From Rosistilla carotiformis (lineage in GTDB: Bacteria > Planctomycetota > Planctomycetia > Pirellulales > Pirellulaceae), in the NCBI RefSeq assembly GCF_007753095.1, contig NZ_CP036348.1:6301411-6365410 (forward strand): a stretch of 64,000 nucleotides of DNA, given 5' to 3'. Made by a program: the position numbers and the translations under genes. This document shows positions 34,084 to 43,595 of this stretch, in pieces (position 1 is the first letter of the stretch; every line of letters begins with the position of its first letter). A model generated the notes under the pieces. It ran no database searches. It had not been told where the DNA came from and saw nothing but the letters and a program-made list of their open reading frames with translations.

Positions 34084-34315
34084 CGGATACAGAACAAGGT
34101 GCGCGGTGAGTCGCCGTGACTAACAAATTATGGTCCGCGATGCCGGCACGGGCTGGGTTGACCAAAGCAATCTCACTGCACGATACTTGCAGTCCGGCGG
34201 CACCATCGTTGCAACCGGCACGTCTTGCAGGCGGATGCCTCGGGGAACCTTCCCGGCGAGTGCTTGCAGGCCTTGGAAAACTCCATCCGTCGCATTCCCT
34301 ATTGGATAGAATTTG

Positions 34316-35563
34316 ATGCGGATTCTGATCTTCGAAGACAGTTCGACCGACCAATTGGCACCGATCACCACCAGCCGGCCTGCCTATGCGATCACCTGCG
34401 CCAGCTATCGCTTGATCGATTGGGTCCGTCGACTGAACCTGCCCACCGCGGCGGAGGTACGGTCCTATCTTCGCCCGATCCAGCAAGCGGACTTTGCCGA
34501 CCTTCAAGACGTTGATTCGTGGCAGCCGACCGATCAGCCGGTGCTCGCGATTAACGCCCGCTGCGTTCCCAGCATCGAGAACTTTCAAACGCTTCAACGG
34601 CTCGTTGCGCGGAAAGCTTCGGGAACCGTCAAGTCGGGGCATGATGTCGCGGCGATCCTGTTGATGCCGCAAGACCTAGAGCGTTGTAAAATCGGCCCCG
34701 GGGCAGGTCTCGCTGCACCGATGCTAGCCGCCGAAGGGATCGACCCGATCGATGAATCGCTTCCGATGTTCCACTGGCCTCACGAAGTGATCCGCTGGCA
34801 CATGCAGTTGATGAACGCATCGCTGGAAGACCGAATCGCCAACGGGAATTACGAACAACGCGAAGATGGCGTCTTCCTGGCTCCGGGAGCGAAGATCGGC
34901 GATTACGCGGTGATCGATACATCGCAAGGACCGATCTTGTTGGATGAGAATGTTCAAGTCGGACCGTTCTGTTACTTCAGTGGTCCCGTTTACGCCGGGG
35001 CTGGCACACGCGTGATCGAACACGCGGCGCTCAAAGATGGCGTCTCGCTGGGTCATACCGTCAAGATCGGTGGCGAGGTCGAAGCGTCGGTGATCGAACC
35101 GTACACGAACAAACAGCATCACGGATTTTTGGGGCACAGCTATCTGGGCAGCTGGATCAATCTCGGAGCGGGAACGTGTAACAGCGATCTCAAGAATACC
35201 TACGGCCGGATCAACATCGAATACGGCGATCGCAAAATGGCGACGGAGATGCAGTTCTTGGGCTGTATCGTCGGCGACTACTCGAAGTCGGCGATCAACA
35301 CCGGCATCTTCACCGGCAAGGTGATCGGTGTCTGTAGCATGCTGTATGGATTCGTCACGCAAAACGTCCCCAGCTTCATGAACTACGCTCAGATCTTTGG
35401 CCAAGTTGCCGAGATCCCGGCGGATGTTATGGTTGCCACCCAAGCGCGGATGTTCGCTCGCCGAAAGGTCCAGCAACGGCAATGCGATATCGATCTAATC
35501 CGGGCGATGTACGATCAAACGAGCGATCAGCGTGAAGAGGTCGATCACGCCGAAATCTTTTAG
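34316..35563 (+). CDS. Alternative GlmU-like protein (degenerate nucleotidyltransferase plus left-handed beta-helix)
   Basis: A 415-aa protein. Start placed at ATG 34316 rather than the TTG just before it. The N-terminal ~190 residues resemble the sugar-nucleotidyltransferase half of the alternative bacterial GlmU family (ILIFEDSSTDQLAPITTSRPAYAI) but lack the GxGTRM and catalytic Lys motif of true GlmU. Residues ~195-400 form a left-handed beta-helix of hexapeptide repeats (ILLDENVQVGPF, VYAGAGTRVIEHA, GSWINLGAGTCNSDLKNTYG), matching the acetyltransferase half, with a HGFLGHSY His pair near 268-273. It probably handles UDP-GlcNAc synthesis or modification of an amino-sugar phosphate. Convergent with the RND pump gene. 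Confidence 0.82.
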   Translation: MRILIFEDSSTDQLAPITTSRPAYAITCASYRLIDWVRRLNLPTAAEVRSYLRPIQQADFADLQDVDSWQPTDQPVLAINARCVPSIENFQTLQRLVARKASGTVKSGHDVAAILLMPQDLERCKIGPGAGLAAPMLAAEGIDPIDESLPMFHWPHEVIRWHMQLMNASLEDRIANGNYEQREDGVFLAPGAKIGDYAVIDTSQGPILLDENVQVGPFCYFSGPVYAGAGTRVIEHAALKDGVSLGHTVKIGGEVEASVIEPYTNKQHHGFLGHSYLGSWINLGAGTCNSDLKNTYGRINIEYGDRKMATEMQFLGCIVGDYSKSAINTGIFTGKVIGVCSMLYGFVTQNVPSFMNYAQIFGQVAEIPADVMVATQARMFARRKVQQRQCDIDLIRAMYDQTSDQREEVDHAEIF

Positions 35564-35567
35564 ACGC

Positions 35568-35585
35568 GTCGCGGAACACCGCGAC
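35568..35585. terminator. Hairpin between convergent genes
   Basis: GTCGCGG (35568-35574) and CCGCGAC (35579-35585) form a perfect 7-bp stem with an AACA loop in the gap between the GlmU-like and RND genes. No T run, so termination is only suggested. Confidence 0.4.
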
Positions 35586-35627
35586 CTATCGAACCGACAA
35601 TCCGATGCCGCGCACTGCAGGCGCCAA

Positions 35628-38600
35628 TTAGTGCGTTGCCGGATGCGTTTGGATCTCAAGGTTCGTGGCGGTATGGTCGGTGTAGGGAATTCCCATTCGT
35701 TCGAGCATCTTCAAGTACAACATGTACAAGATCGGCACCATGAACAAAACGAGCACGGTCGCCGTCAAAAGACCGAACGCCAAACTGGTCGCCATCGGGA
35801 TCAACAACTGAGCTTGAAATGACTTCTCCAACAGCAGCGGCAACAATCCCGCAATCGTCGTGAAGCTGGTCAAGATCACCGGGCGGAAGCGACGCTGCCC
35901 CGATTCCAGCAAGGCCATCGCTGGCGGTTCGCCGGCGCGAATTCTTGAGTTGATGAAGTCGACAAGGACGATTGAATCGTTCACCACCACGCCCGCAAGC
36001 GCGACCAGGCCAAACATGCTGAACAGCGACAACGGCAGTCCCATCACGGCGTGTCCCCAGACCGCTCCAATCATGCCAAAGGGGATGATCGCCAGGATGA
36101 TCAACGGTTGGAAGTAGCTGCGGAATTGCAGCACCAGCAAGATGAACATGCAGAACATCGCCACGGCAAAACCCACCATCAAACTGCCGACCGATTCGCG
36201 ACTCTGTTCCTGTTGCCCTTCCCAACGAATGCTCACGCCCGGAAACTTTTCCTGCAGCGTTGGTTCAAACTGCTTCTGCAACGCCGCCACGATATCCGAT
36301 CCGTTCGCCTTGGTCTCGTCGATATCTGCGGTCACGGTGATCGAACGGCGTTGATCGACGCGGTTGATTTCCGAAAATCCACGACGGATCTCCAGATCGG
36401 CCAACTCCGTGATCGGTCGTTCCGCCGCCATCCCAGGGCTGATCCCCTCGGTGCGCACAAAGATCTCATTAAAATTGCCCAACGTGCTGCGTTGCTCTTT
36501 GGGATAACGAACCATCAATTTGACTTCGTTGCGACCGCGCTGCAGACGCATCACTTCGGCACCGTAATAGGCATTGCGGACCGTCTCGCCTAGATCGGTC
36601 GGTGTCACGCCGGTAGCCAACGCGTCCTCTTTCACCTTGAATTGGAATTCCCATTTTCCGGGCGTGTTGTCGTCGCGAATATCGAACACGCCTTCCTTAG
36701 TCGCTAATTGTGCTTTGGCCGCTTCGGTCGCCGCTTCCAACGCATCCATCTTGTCCGCCGGAGCGAGCAACTTAAATTCAATCGCCGCTCCGCCAGGCCC
36801 CATGTCCTCGGTTCCAAAGACGACACTCTCGGCACCTGGCAATTCCCCCACCGCGTCACGCCAGCGGTTCAGCAATTCGCTGGACTTGGTCGTCCGGACC
36901 GTGGTGTCGTACAGTTCCACCAACACCTGGCCGGCGTGACTGCCTGTCGTCGTTTGTTCCGCCGCGCCCCCTCCGGTCGTCATCGACCCGACTTGCCGAA
37001 ACGTCAACTTCACCGGGCCGGTCATGGTCAGCGGACTGTCGGGATATAACTCCAGCGGCGTCTTCTTTTCCGCGGCCGATCGCTCCGCCGCAATCTCCGC
37101 GCTCACGCGACGGATCGCTTCTTCCATTTTTGCTGTCGCGGCGTCGGTAATTGCCATCGGCGTGCCATCGGGAAAGACCACCGTGGCCTTCACGTTATTG
37201 CTGTCCAACTTGGGAAAGAGATTTTTTTGCACGATTCCGCCACGGACCATGCCGACCGTGACGATCAACATTCCAAACGCAATGCTGATCGGGATGGTGG
37301 GGAATTGCAGCGCATATTTGAAGACGGGTAGATAAACGCGTTCGGCGAACAGTTCCAAACCACGACTGGTTCGACTGCCGATCGCCGTTAGCAACATTCC
37401 GATCGGACGCAACGGATACAACAGGATGCCCAGGAAACGGAAGAAGCCCGAGTGTTCATGAGCCAAGTGAGCGGGCAGGACAAATAGACTCTCCAGCAAC
37501 GAGATCACCAGCATCGCGATCACCGCAAACGGGATCACGGCCATGAATTTGCCCATCACACCGGAGACAAAAAACATGGGCGAAAACGCGATCACGGTCG
37601 TCGTGACCGATGCCGACACACTGGGCAGCACCTCCGCCGCACCATCGATCGCCGCCCGCAAGCGTTTCTTCCCCTGCTGGCGATGCGCGTAGATATTTTC
37701 ACCAACAATGATCGCATCATCGACCACGATCCCCAACGCGACCAAGAACGAGAACAGACTCAACATGTTCAGCGTCTTGTCGCCATACCACAAGATGCAG
37801 CCCGCTCCCAGAATGGAGATCGGAATCCCCAAGGCGACCCAAAAGGCAAGCCGCAGTTCCAGGAAGAAGGCCAACACCAAGAAGACCAGCACCAACCCCG
37901 ACGCACCATTGCGAATCAAGAGGCTCAAACGATCCTGCACGTCTTGGCTGGTATCGCCCCAAACAACCAACTTGTATCCCGGTGGCAAACGGGGCGCGAG
38001 GCCTCGCGATTTCGGTTCCTCCACCGCAGCGACGGCCGTTGGATCGCCCTCTTCACCGGAACCACGGGTCAGCCAAGCTTTCAGCCGTTGAAAATTGCTA
38101 ACCCCTTGGGGTTCTGGCGGCAGGGCGCGGTTGACATATTCACGGACCTCGCGAACCATCGCCAAGAGATCTTCACTCTTGGTGCGTTCGACGTTGATCA
38201 CCATCGCCGGTTCGCCGTTGATTTCGCTGATGCTGGTCAGGTCTTCAAACGCGTCATAAACCGTGCCGATATCATTAACCGTCAACACCGAACCGTTGGG
38301 CTGAGTGATGATTGGAATCCGACCGATCTCTTCGCCAAACCGGCCTTTGTTCTTCGCCCGCAGCAAGACCTCTTGGCCGTCGGCCTTCAATTGTCCGCCT
38401 GGCAGTTCGATGTTCCGAGCCCGCAGGACCGCAGCGATCTGCTTCAGCGAAAGCCCATACTTCCGCAGCATCTCCTCAGAAACTTCCACATCGATCTGGA
38501 ACGGCTTGGCTCCCATGATACTGGTCGCCGAAACCGTTTTCAATTGCAACAGATCGTCGCGAAGCTCTTCCACCACACGGCGCAGCCGCAATTCCGAATC

Positions 38601-39053
38601 GGGCGCGTCGGTCTGTGGCCCCACAACGGCCACGCGGATCGCTGGCGTGCGGAACGTAATCTGTTGAACGGTCGGTTCCTCGGTCAGATCGGGAAAGCTC
38701 GGGATCCGCGCGACTTCACGGTCGATCTCATTGAGCACCTTCTGCACGTCGGCCACATCCGCCTGCAGTTCCATGATCACGCTGCCCGACCCCTCTTGCG
38801 CGATCGACGTGACCTTTTTAATGCCTTCGATCGAACGAACCGCCTCCTCGATCTTCTGACAGATGCCGTCTTCGACATCCTCGGGAGTCGCGCCGGGGTA
38901 GGGAACCGTCACGACGACGATCTCCAGTTCGAATTCGGGGAACACTTCGCGCCGCATCCCGTAAAAACATGCCGCGCCAATCAGCATCGTTGCCAACATG
39001 ATCACGTTCATGCCCGGCGAATTGGTGATCGCCCATCGGATGACACTTTTCAT
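35628..39053 (-). CDS. RND-family efflux transporter (AcrB/HAE-like)
   Basis: A 1141-aa inner-membrane pump driven by the proton gradient. Start ATG 39053 has AGAAGAG upstream. Twelve membrane segments in two halves, with two large periplasmic loops. The proton-relay pair appears in FSFLVALGIVVDDAIIVGENI (~440), plus the FFLELRLAFWVALGIPISI segment before it; the second half has GLVALAGVVVNDSIVLVDFIN. The first periplasmic loop holds a charged insert (~335-365). It is the third gene of the tetR-MFP-RND operon. Substrate unknown; heavy-metal types differ at the acidic pair, so a drug or lipid substrate is more likely. Confidence 0.92.
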   Translation of the reverse strand: MKSVIRWAITNSPGMNVIMLATMLIGAACFYGMRREVFPEFELEIVVVTVPYPGATPEDVEDGICQKIEEAVRSIEGIKKVTSIAQEGSGSVIMELQADVADVQKVLNEIDREVARIPSFPDLTEEPTVQQITFRTPAIRVAVVGPQTDAPDSELRLRRVVEELRDDLLQLKTVSATSIMGAKPFQIDVEVSEEMLRKYGLSLKQIAAVLRARNIELPGGQLKADGQEVLLRAKNKGRFGEEIGRIPIITQPNGSVLTVNDIGTVYDAFEDLTSISEINGEPAMVINVERTKSEDLLAMVREVREYVNRALPPEPQGVSNFQRLKAWLTRGSGEEGDPTAVAAVEEPKSRGLAPRLPPGYKLVVWGDTSQDVQDRLSLLIRNGASGLVLVFLVLAFFLELRLAFWVALGIPISILGAGCILWYGDKTLNMLSLFSFLVALGIVVDDAIIVGENIYAHRQQGKKRLRAAIDGAAEVLPSVSASVTTTVIAFSPMFFVSGVMGKFMAVIPFAVIAMLVISLLESLFVLPAHLAHEHSGFFRFLGILLYPLRPIGMLLTAIGSRTSRGLELFAERVYLPVFKYALQFPTIPISIAFGMLIVTVGMVRGGIVQKNLFPKLDSNNVKATVVFPDGTPMAITDAATAKMEEAIRRVSAEIAAERSAAEKKTPLELYPDSPLTMTGPVKLTFRQVGSMTTGGGAAEQTTTGSHAGQVLVELYDTTVRTTKSSELLNRWRDAVGELPGAESVVFGTEDMGPGGAAIEFKLLAPADKMDALEAATEAAKAQLATKEGVFDIRDDNTPGKWEFQFKVKEDALATGVTPTDLGETVRNAYYGAEVMRLQRGRNEVKLMVRYPKEQRSTLGNFNEIFVRTEGISPGMAAERPITELADLEIRRGFSEINRVDQRRSITVTADIDETKANGSDIVAALQKQFEPTLQEKFPGVSIRWEGQQEQSRESVGSLMVGFAVAMFCMFILLVLQFRSYFQPLIILAIIPFGMIGAVWGHAVMGLPLSLFSMFGLVALAGVVVNDSIVLVDFINSRIRAGEPPAMALLESGQRRFRPVILTSFTTIAGLLPLLLEKSFQAQLLIPMATSLAFGLLTATVLVLFMVPILYMLYLKMLERMGIPYTDHTATNLEIQTHPATH

Positions 39054-39178
39054 AAATCTCTTCTAACTTCTGAGATGTTTTGCAATTCGAAAAGGCACAG
39101 CAGGTTGTGCTGCCTGCGCGGCGATCCTGCAACGGATGGGCGTTTTGCCGCATCGTGCCAGCGATCGCTGCAACGGAA

Positions 39179-40798
39179 CTATTGAGCAACGGCGCGATCG
39201 GCCGCTTTTGTCTCGACCACGCGTGCGACATCGCCACCGGACATCTTCGGCGCCGGAACGCGGATTAAATCGGTGCCGTCCCCCGCCACGCCTCCCAACG
39301 GAGACACGACGACCAGATTGCCCGCTTCAAGATCGCCGTTGCGTGATTCACAGATCCAATACTTTTCGGTTTCGGTTTCCTTGTCGTGCCCCGGAAGCGA
39401 CACCGCAACGATCGGAGTGATCCGGTCCAGGACCATCAATCGCCCCGCCGTCCACTGTTTCAGATCGAACGTCGACTCGGAAATTGCCGGATCGGCAGAG
39501 GGTGCCGCACTGGCCGCCGCCTTGGAATCGCCCTCCGGACCAACGGATAAGACCGCCGCATCGGGTTGGAATTTCCAGATCCGATTGCCCGGCTGCAACG
39601 CCAGATTGGGAACCAACGATAGCGAGGACTGAGGGGTGACGTGCAGGATCACGCGGACAAACATCCCTCGAACCAAAGCCTTGGGGCCCTGCATCCGCTG
39701 GCTCAATCCATCCCCATCTCCGGCAACGTCCGCCGGACTTTCAACCACCAGCCGCACCGGTACCATCCGGCTTTGCGAGTCGACGCCGATTCCGTCGTAC
39801 CGCTCCAGCGCACCTTTCCACGAATAAACCGAATCGCGTTGGTTGATCCGATATTCAATCGTCGCCGGCGTGGGAGGCAGGCTGTAGCTGCGACTGTCCA
39901 TCGATGCACTCGCGTCGTGTTGATGCGCTTGATCGAGAACCCAATACAACTGATCCATCCGCAAGTTTGCGGCGACCTCTGCCTTGGACGTGTCTTCCAA
40001 AGTCACGATCACCGCACCGCGTTGAATGAACGAATTGACCTCCACATCCTCACGGTAGATCACTCCATCGATCGGCGCTTCAATGCTGGTCCGCTCCAAA
40101 TTCTTGCGAGCCAATTCCATCTGGGTTTCGACGCGTTGCTCAGCCGTCTCTTGACGAACCCGCCGCTTTTTCAGCAACGCCAATTGATTCTCAAAACCGA
40201 TCCGAGTGTTCAACGATTGCAGCCGCGATTGTTTCGCTTGATCCAATTCGGTCTGGCTCGCAAAACCGGCGGGCAAGCGATCCAACCGCGCGATCTCCTG
40301 GTCGCGCAAGCGTTCGTCGTCTTTCGCGACTTGAATCAGCTTTTCCACGTTGGAGATTTCTTGGTCGATCTCCCGCAACGATTCATACTCCGACTTCTTC
40401 TCCTGCTGCAATCGCTGCAATTCCAGTTCGTAATCGGTGGGATCGATGCGAAACAACACGTCCCCTTTTTGGACGTAATTGCCAGCTTCAACCTTGGGCG
40501 ATTTATAAATGATCGTTCCCGCCACTTCGGTCGCGACTTGGATTTCGCGATACGGAACCACCTCGCCATCCACCGCAAGATCGACCACGCCGCCGACCGC
40601 ATCCAACGACAGCACCGGCATCACCTCCGCCGGGGCCAAACGCTGCATCTGCGCCAGTATCGAATTGCTCGGGTCGGGGCGCTCCGGTGGCGTGGTCACG
40701 CCCAAGCTGCGAAAGACGAAGATGCACCCCAACAGTGTGGCTGTCGGAAGCACGACGCTTGAAAACAGCTTATGGAACTTTGAATAGAGACGTTTCAT
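39179..40798 (-). CDS. RND efflux periplasmic adaptor (membrane fusion protein)
   Basis: A 539-aa HlyD/AcrA-like adaptor with an N-terminal membrane anchor (~15-35). The lipoyl half-motif VPYREIQVATEVAGTI and GNYVQKGDVLFRIDP (~85-125) precede a long coiled coil (~130-250), then the second lipoyl half APIDGVIYREDVEVNSFIQRGAVI and a beta-barrel. C-terminal regions carry an extra insertion with Ala/Ser-rich loop (~440-465). It links the inner-membrane pump to an outer-membrane factor, which is not present in the operon. 125 nt before the RND gene and 31 nt after the regulator. Confidence 0.9.
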   Translation of the reverse strand: MKRLYSKFHKLFSSVVLPTATLLGCIFVFRSLGVTTPPERPDPSNSILAQMQRLAPAEVMPVLSLDAVGGVVDLAVDGEVVPYREIQVATEVAGTIIYKSPKVEAGNYVQKGDVLFRIDPTDYELELQRLQQEKKSEYESLREIDQEISNVEKLIQVAKDDERLRDQEIARLDRLPAGFASQTELDQAKQSRLQSLNTRIGFENQLALLKKRRVRQETAEQRVETQMELARKNLERTSIEAPIDGVIYREDVEVNSFIQRGAVIVTLEDTSKAEVAANLRMDQLYWVLDQAHQHDASASMDSRSYSLPPTPATIEYRINQRDSVYSWKGALERYDGIGVDSQSRMVPVRLVVESPADVAGDGDGLSQRMQGPKALVRGMFVRVILHVTPQSSLSLVPNLALQPGNRIWKFQPDAAVLSVGPEGDSKAAASAAPSADPAISESTFDLKQWTAGRLMVLDRITPIVAVSLPGHDKETETEKYWICESRNGDLEAGNLVVVSPLGGVAGDGTDLIRVPAPKMSGGDVARVVETKAADRAVAQ

Positions 40799-40829
40799 AG
40801 TCGTTTATTGATAAGTTTTGAAGAGAACC

Positions 40830-41507
40830 CTACGGAATCAGATCTCGAAGCTTTGCTTGCTGTTTGACAAACGCCGCGTTGCAGGTAGCAGCCAAAGTAA
40901 CGCTAGTGATGTGGACCGCCAGTTCATCGATGTCGATCTCCGACGATGTCAAATCACGGGCGGAAAGCAATTCGTGGATCGCGTGCTCACTGATACGATA
41001 GTGAAAACATTGTCCGATCACGCTGAGCGCCAAATGAGTCATGGCGCGCGGATTGATCGATTCCCCGCCCAATTCGGCCAAGTTCTGACACAATTGGTCG
41101 AGGATCGGCGAAAAATGATCTTTGACGATATCTTCCATCGCCTCGGTCGGTTGTTGGACCTCTCGCATCAACAGCCGCACCTGCCAACCATTTGCTTCGG
41201 CATCGTTGAGCATCCGATGCAAAAGCGCCCGCACAAACGCAAACAATCGCTCCGTCGGGTCGGCGTGCGAAATCGGATCGGGAATCGGAAACCGCCTCGT
41301 TTCGTCGTCCCGAATCTGCCGTACAACCGCCCGGTACAGCCCCATCTTGTCGCGGAAATAATACGCCACACTGGCGATATTTACTTCGGCAGCCGCGCAG
41401 ATCTCGCGAACGGTCGCGTTCTGAAATCCCCGCGCAGCAAACACCCGTCCCGCTGCATTGAGCAACCGGTGCCGCGTGTCTTCGTCGGGGATCGTCGTCG
41501 TCGACAT
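40830..41507 (-). CDS. TetR-family regulator with CecR/YbiH-type C-terminal domain
   Basis: A 225-aa regulator. The first in-frame ATG is at 41507; a TTG at 41522 is an alternative. N-terminal helix-turn-helix (~12-58): LLNAAGRVFAARGFQNATVREIC, followed by AAEVNIASVAYYFRDKMGLY. Residues ~75-210 resemble the DUF1956 ligand-binding domain of CecR (YbiH). In E. coli CecR controls transport genes. It is first in the operon with the adaptor and pump. Three GTTTAAA half-sites lie just upstream, so autoregulation and repression of the pump are expected. Ligand unknown. Confidence 0.9.
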   Translation of the reverse strand: MSTTTIPDEDTRHRLLNAAGRVFAARGFQNATVREICAAAEVNIASVAYYFRDKMGLYRAVVRQIRDDETRRFPIPDPISHADPTERLFAFVRALLHRMLNDAEANGWQVRLLMREVQQPTEAMEDIVKDHFSPILDQLCQNLAELGGESINPRAMTHLALSVIGQCFHYRISEHAIHELLSARDLTSSEIDIDELAVHITSVTLAATCNAAFVKQQAKLRDLIP

Positions 41508-41530
41508 GGGATCGCCTAGCAATTCTGAGG

Positions 41531-41561
41531 TTTAAACGCCTGTTTAAAACAATTGTTTAAA
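41531..41561. promoter_or_regulatory. Candidate TetR operator with three half-sites
   Basis: TTTAAAC (41531-41537) and GTTTAAA (41542-41548) form a perfect inverted repeat with a 4-nt spacer; a further GTTTAAA lies at 41555-41561, making a second overlapping dyad around CAATTG. It is 24 nt upstream of the regulator start, the usual location of a TetR operator. Confidence 0.6.
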
Positions 41562-41693
41562 TCCTTGGAAATGTCAAGACAGATTCGTTCAAAGCCAACG
41601 AAATTAACACTCGCAAGCCAATTCGCCCCCCGAAAGCACTGCCCTGTGTCTTACACGAGGCCTATTCCAGCGAGACGATAACCCGACGATTCA

Positions 41694-43499
41694 TCAAGGC
41701 GCGGCAACGATTTGTAGGGGATTGATCGTTAGACCGGGGCGTGCGGTGCGGAGCGTTTCGATCGCCGCGGCGGTGACGGCGGTCCGTTGCATATCGACTT
41801 GGCGGAGCGATGGCAACCGAGCGATCACGTCGACCGAGGCGTCGGTGATTTGTGTTGCGGTGAGCCACAGCGTCTCCAGCTTTTCCAATCCCGCCAACGC
41901 TGCGATGTGAGCGTCGGTGACCGGAGCCAGTGTCAGGTCCAACTCTTCCAAGGCGGACAAGCCGGGAATCTCGGCCAGCGTCGCGTCGCTGGCGGCGGTC
42001 CGTTCGAGCGACAATTGATCGAGATTCGGATTGCTGCGAATCAGTGGCGCGAGCGAGGCGTCGGTCAGCGGCAATCGCGACAGGTCGAGCCAGGTCAACT
42101 GTTGTTGATCGGACAGCGATGCGGTGGCAGCTTCGTCGACCTGCGTGTTCGTCAGGCAGAGCTCTTGCAGCTGGGTGCCGGGCCGCAGCAAGCGGACGTC
42201 GTCGCTGGTGACGTTCAGAAAATCGGCGAGGTCGACGTCGGGCAGACTCCGCGATTTGGCGGGCTGTTCATAGACGCTTCGCACATATTCCAGGAACTCC
42301 TCGCGGTGCGAGCCGTCCATCAAGAGATGCGAATAGGCGGCGGCATACGAATACCAACTGGCGATGTCGGGAGACTGTTGGACCGCGTCGCGGCCGAGCC
42401 CGACCAATCGCTGCAGCGGCATCGATTCACCGAGCCCCCGAACGCGATACCGCGCGAACTGCAAACGGGACGATTCCCAACCGCCGACGGTGGCGTAGCT
42501 GTCGTGCAGGTAGAGCGACTCCATGTAGCTGGCGATTCCCTCGACAACCCAAAAATCGCTCGGCAGACCAACATCGGGAGAAACTCGCATCCGCGACGCC
42601 TCGCCGATCAATTGATGCGTCAGTTCGTGATACTGTGTCTTCAGGTCGGCATCGGCTCCCGCATACAGGAACGTGATCTTGGCATGATTGGAATAAAAAC
42701 CAGTCGACCGCTCGATCCCCGGCGTCTCTTTCGACAGCGTGTCGATGTATTCCTGGCGATTGGCGAACAGGACCACGCGATGCCGATTGATCCGCGATTC
42801 AAATCGCCCCTGACCGCGGAGCGTCTGTTGGACCGAACCCCGATTTTCCCACAGCGGATAAAAGACCTGAGTCCAGATCCAATAAACCCGCTCCAGCCGC
42901 TGCGCTAGTTCGATCGCTTGCGCGCGATCGCAGCGGGCATCGATCATAAAGTGAGGCGTCAAAACCTGCAGGTACGATCGGGCGGGCCAATTCAGTTGGC
43001 GATCGGCGTTGCGACCGGGACGGATCGTAATCGGAACTTCGCCGTCGGCGGGAAGCCCCAACGCTCGCAAGACGTTCGGATTGCGAGGGTCTTCGCGAGC
43101 GGCTTGCCAGAACATTTGATAACCCAGCTGCAGGTCATCCGCTTCGGCAGCCGCAGCGGCGTGCCGCAACAGATTCTCCGCTCGCTTCTGCCGCAGCGTC
43201 GTCAACGACGATGGCGCCGGCGGCTCGCTGGATAGAAAGTAGACGACTTGCTGGTCGTCGCGGTGCGGCAACATCCAACCGGCGATCGCTTCAGCGTCCG
43301 CTGGATCCGCCGCCTGGGCGATCCGATCGAGATGCTTGCGGAAGTGAATCGCATCGGGATCGCGCTGTTCGAACTGCGGCGACGATGGCTGCCAAGCAAA
43401 CGCCAGCGAAGGACTGCACAGCATCCAGGCAACAAGCAGCGTTCCGCAGGGAATCAGCTTGCGGAACGCGACAGCTTGCGGCCGGCGGGGCGATTGCAA
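41694..43499 (-). CDS. HExxH metallopeptidase-like protein with C-terminal leucine-rich repeats
   Basis: About 601 aa. No ATG starts the frame; a TTG at 43499 is chosen because GAGGTG lies upstream and a signal peptide follows soon after (LIPCGTLLVAWMLCSPSLAFA); a TTG at 43547 would add 16 residues. Residues ~175-420 contain HELTH (~291-295) and a downstream VEGIASYME whose Glu could be the third zinc ligand, as in DUF1570/gluzincin-like peptidases. Residues ~450-595 are about six leucine-rich repeats (LTWLDLSRLPLTDASLAPL type, with N/D/T-rich turns). Exported. An LRR module beside a putative zinc peptidase suggests protein recognition; substrate is unknown. Confidence 0.78.
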   Translation of the reverse strand: MQSPRRPQAVAFRKLIPCGTLLVAWMLCSPSLAFAWQPSSPQFEQRDPDAIHFRKHLDRIAQAADPADAEAIAGWMLPHRDDQQVVYFLSSEPPAPSSLTTLRQKRAENLLRHAAAAAEADDLQLGYQMFWQAAREDPRNPNVLRALGLPADGEVPITIRPGRNADRQLNWPARSYLQVLTPHFMIDARCDRAQAIELAQRLERVYWIWTQVFYPLWENRGSVQQTLRGQGRFESRINRHRVVLFANRQEYIDTLSKETPGIERSTGFYSNHAKITFLYAGADADLKTQYHELTHQLIGEASRMRVSPDVGLPSDFWVVEGIASYMESLYLHDSYATVGGWESSRLQFARYRVRGLGESMPLQRLVGLGRDAVQQSPDIASWYSYAAAYSHLLMDGSHREEFLEYVRSVYEQPAKSRSLPDVDLADFLNVTSDDVRLLRPGTQLQELCLTNTQVDEAATASLSDQQQLTWLDLSRLPLTDASLAPLIRSNPNLDQLSLERTAASDATLAEIPGLSALEELDLTLAPVTDAHIAALAGLEKLETLWLTATQITDASVDVIARLPSLRQVDMQRTAVTAAAIETLRTARPGLTINPLQIVAAP

Positions 43500-43595
43500 A
43501 CGACAGATAACGCACCTCGGGGATTTGTCCGCACGGGAGACTCGCAACCTCGATCAGAACCGCGAGGCTACGAGTCATTCTAGCATACCGGTCCG

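Noticed and set aside
37683-39185. A 500-codon plus-strand frame across the RND pump gene
   Set aside because: Antisense shadow: the translation is His/Gln/Arg-rich without hydrophobic segments or motifs, whereas the minus gene is a clear RND transporter.
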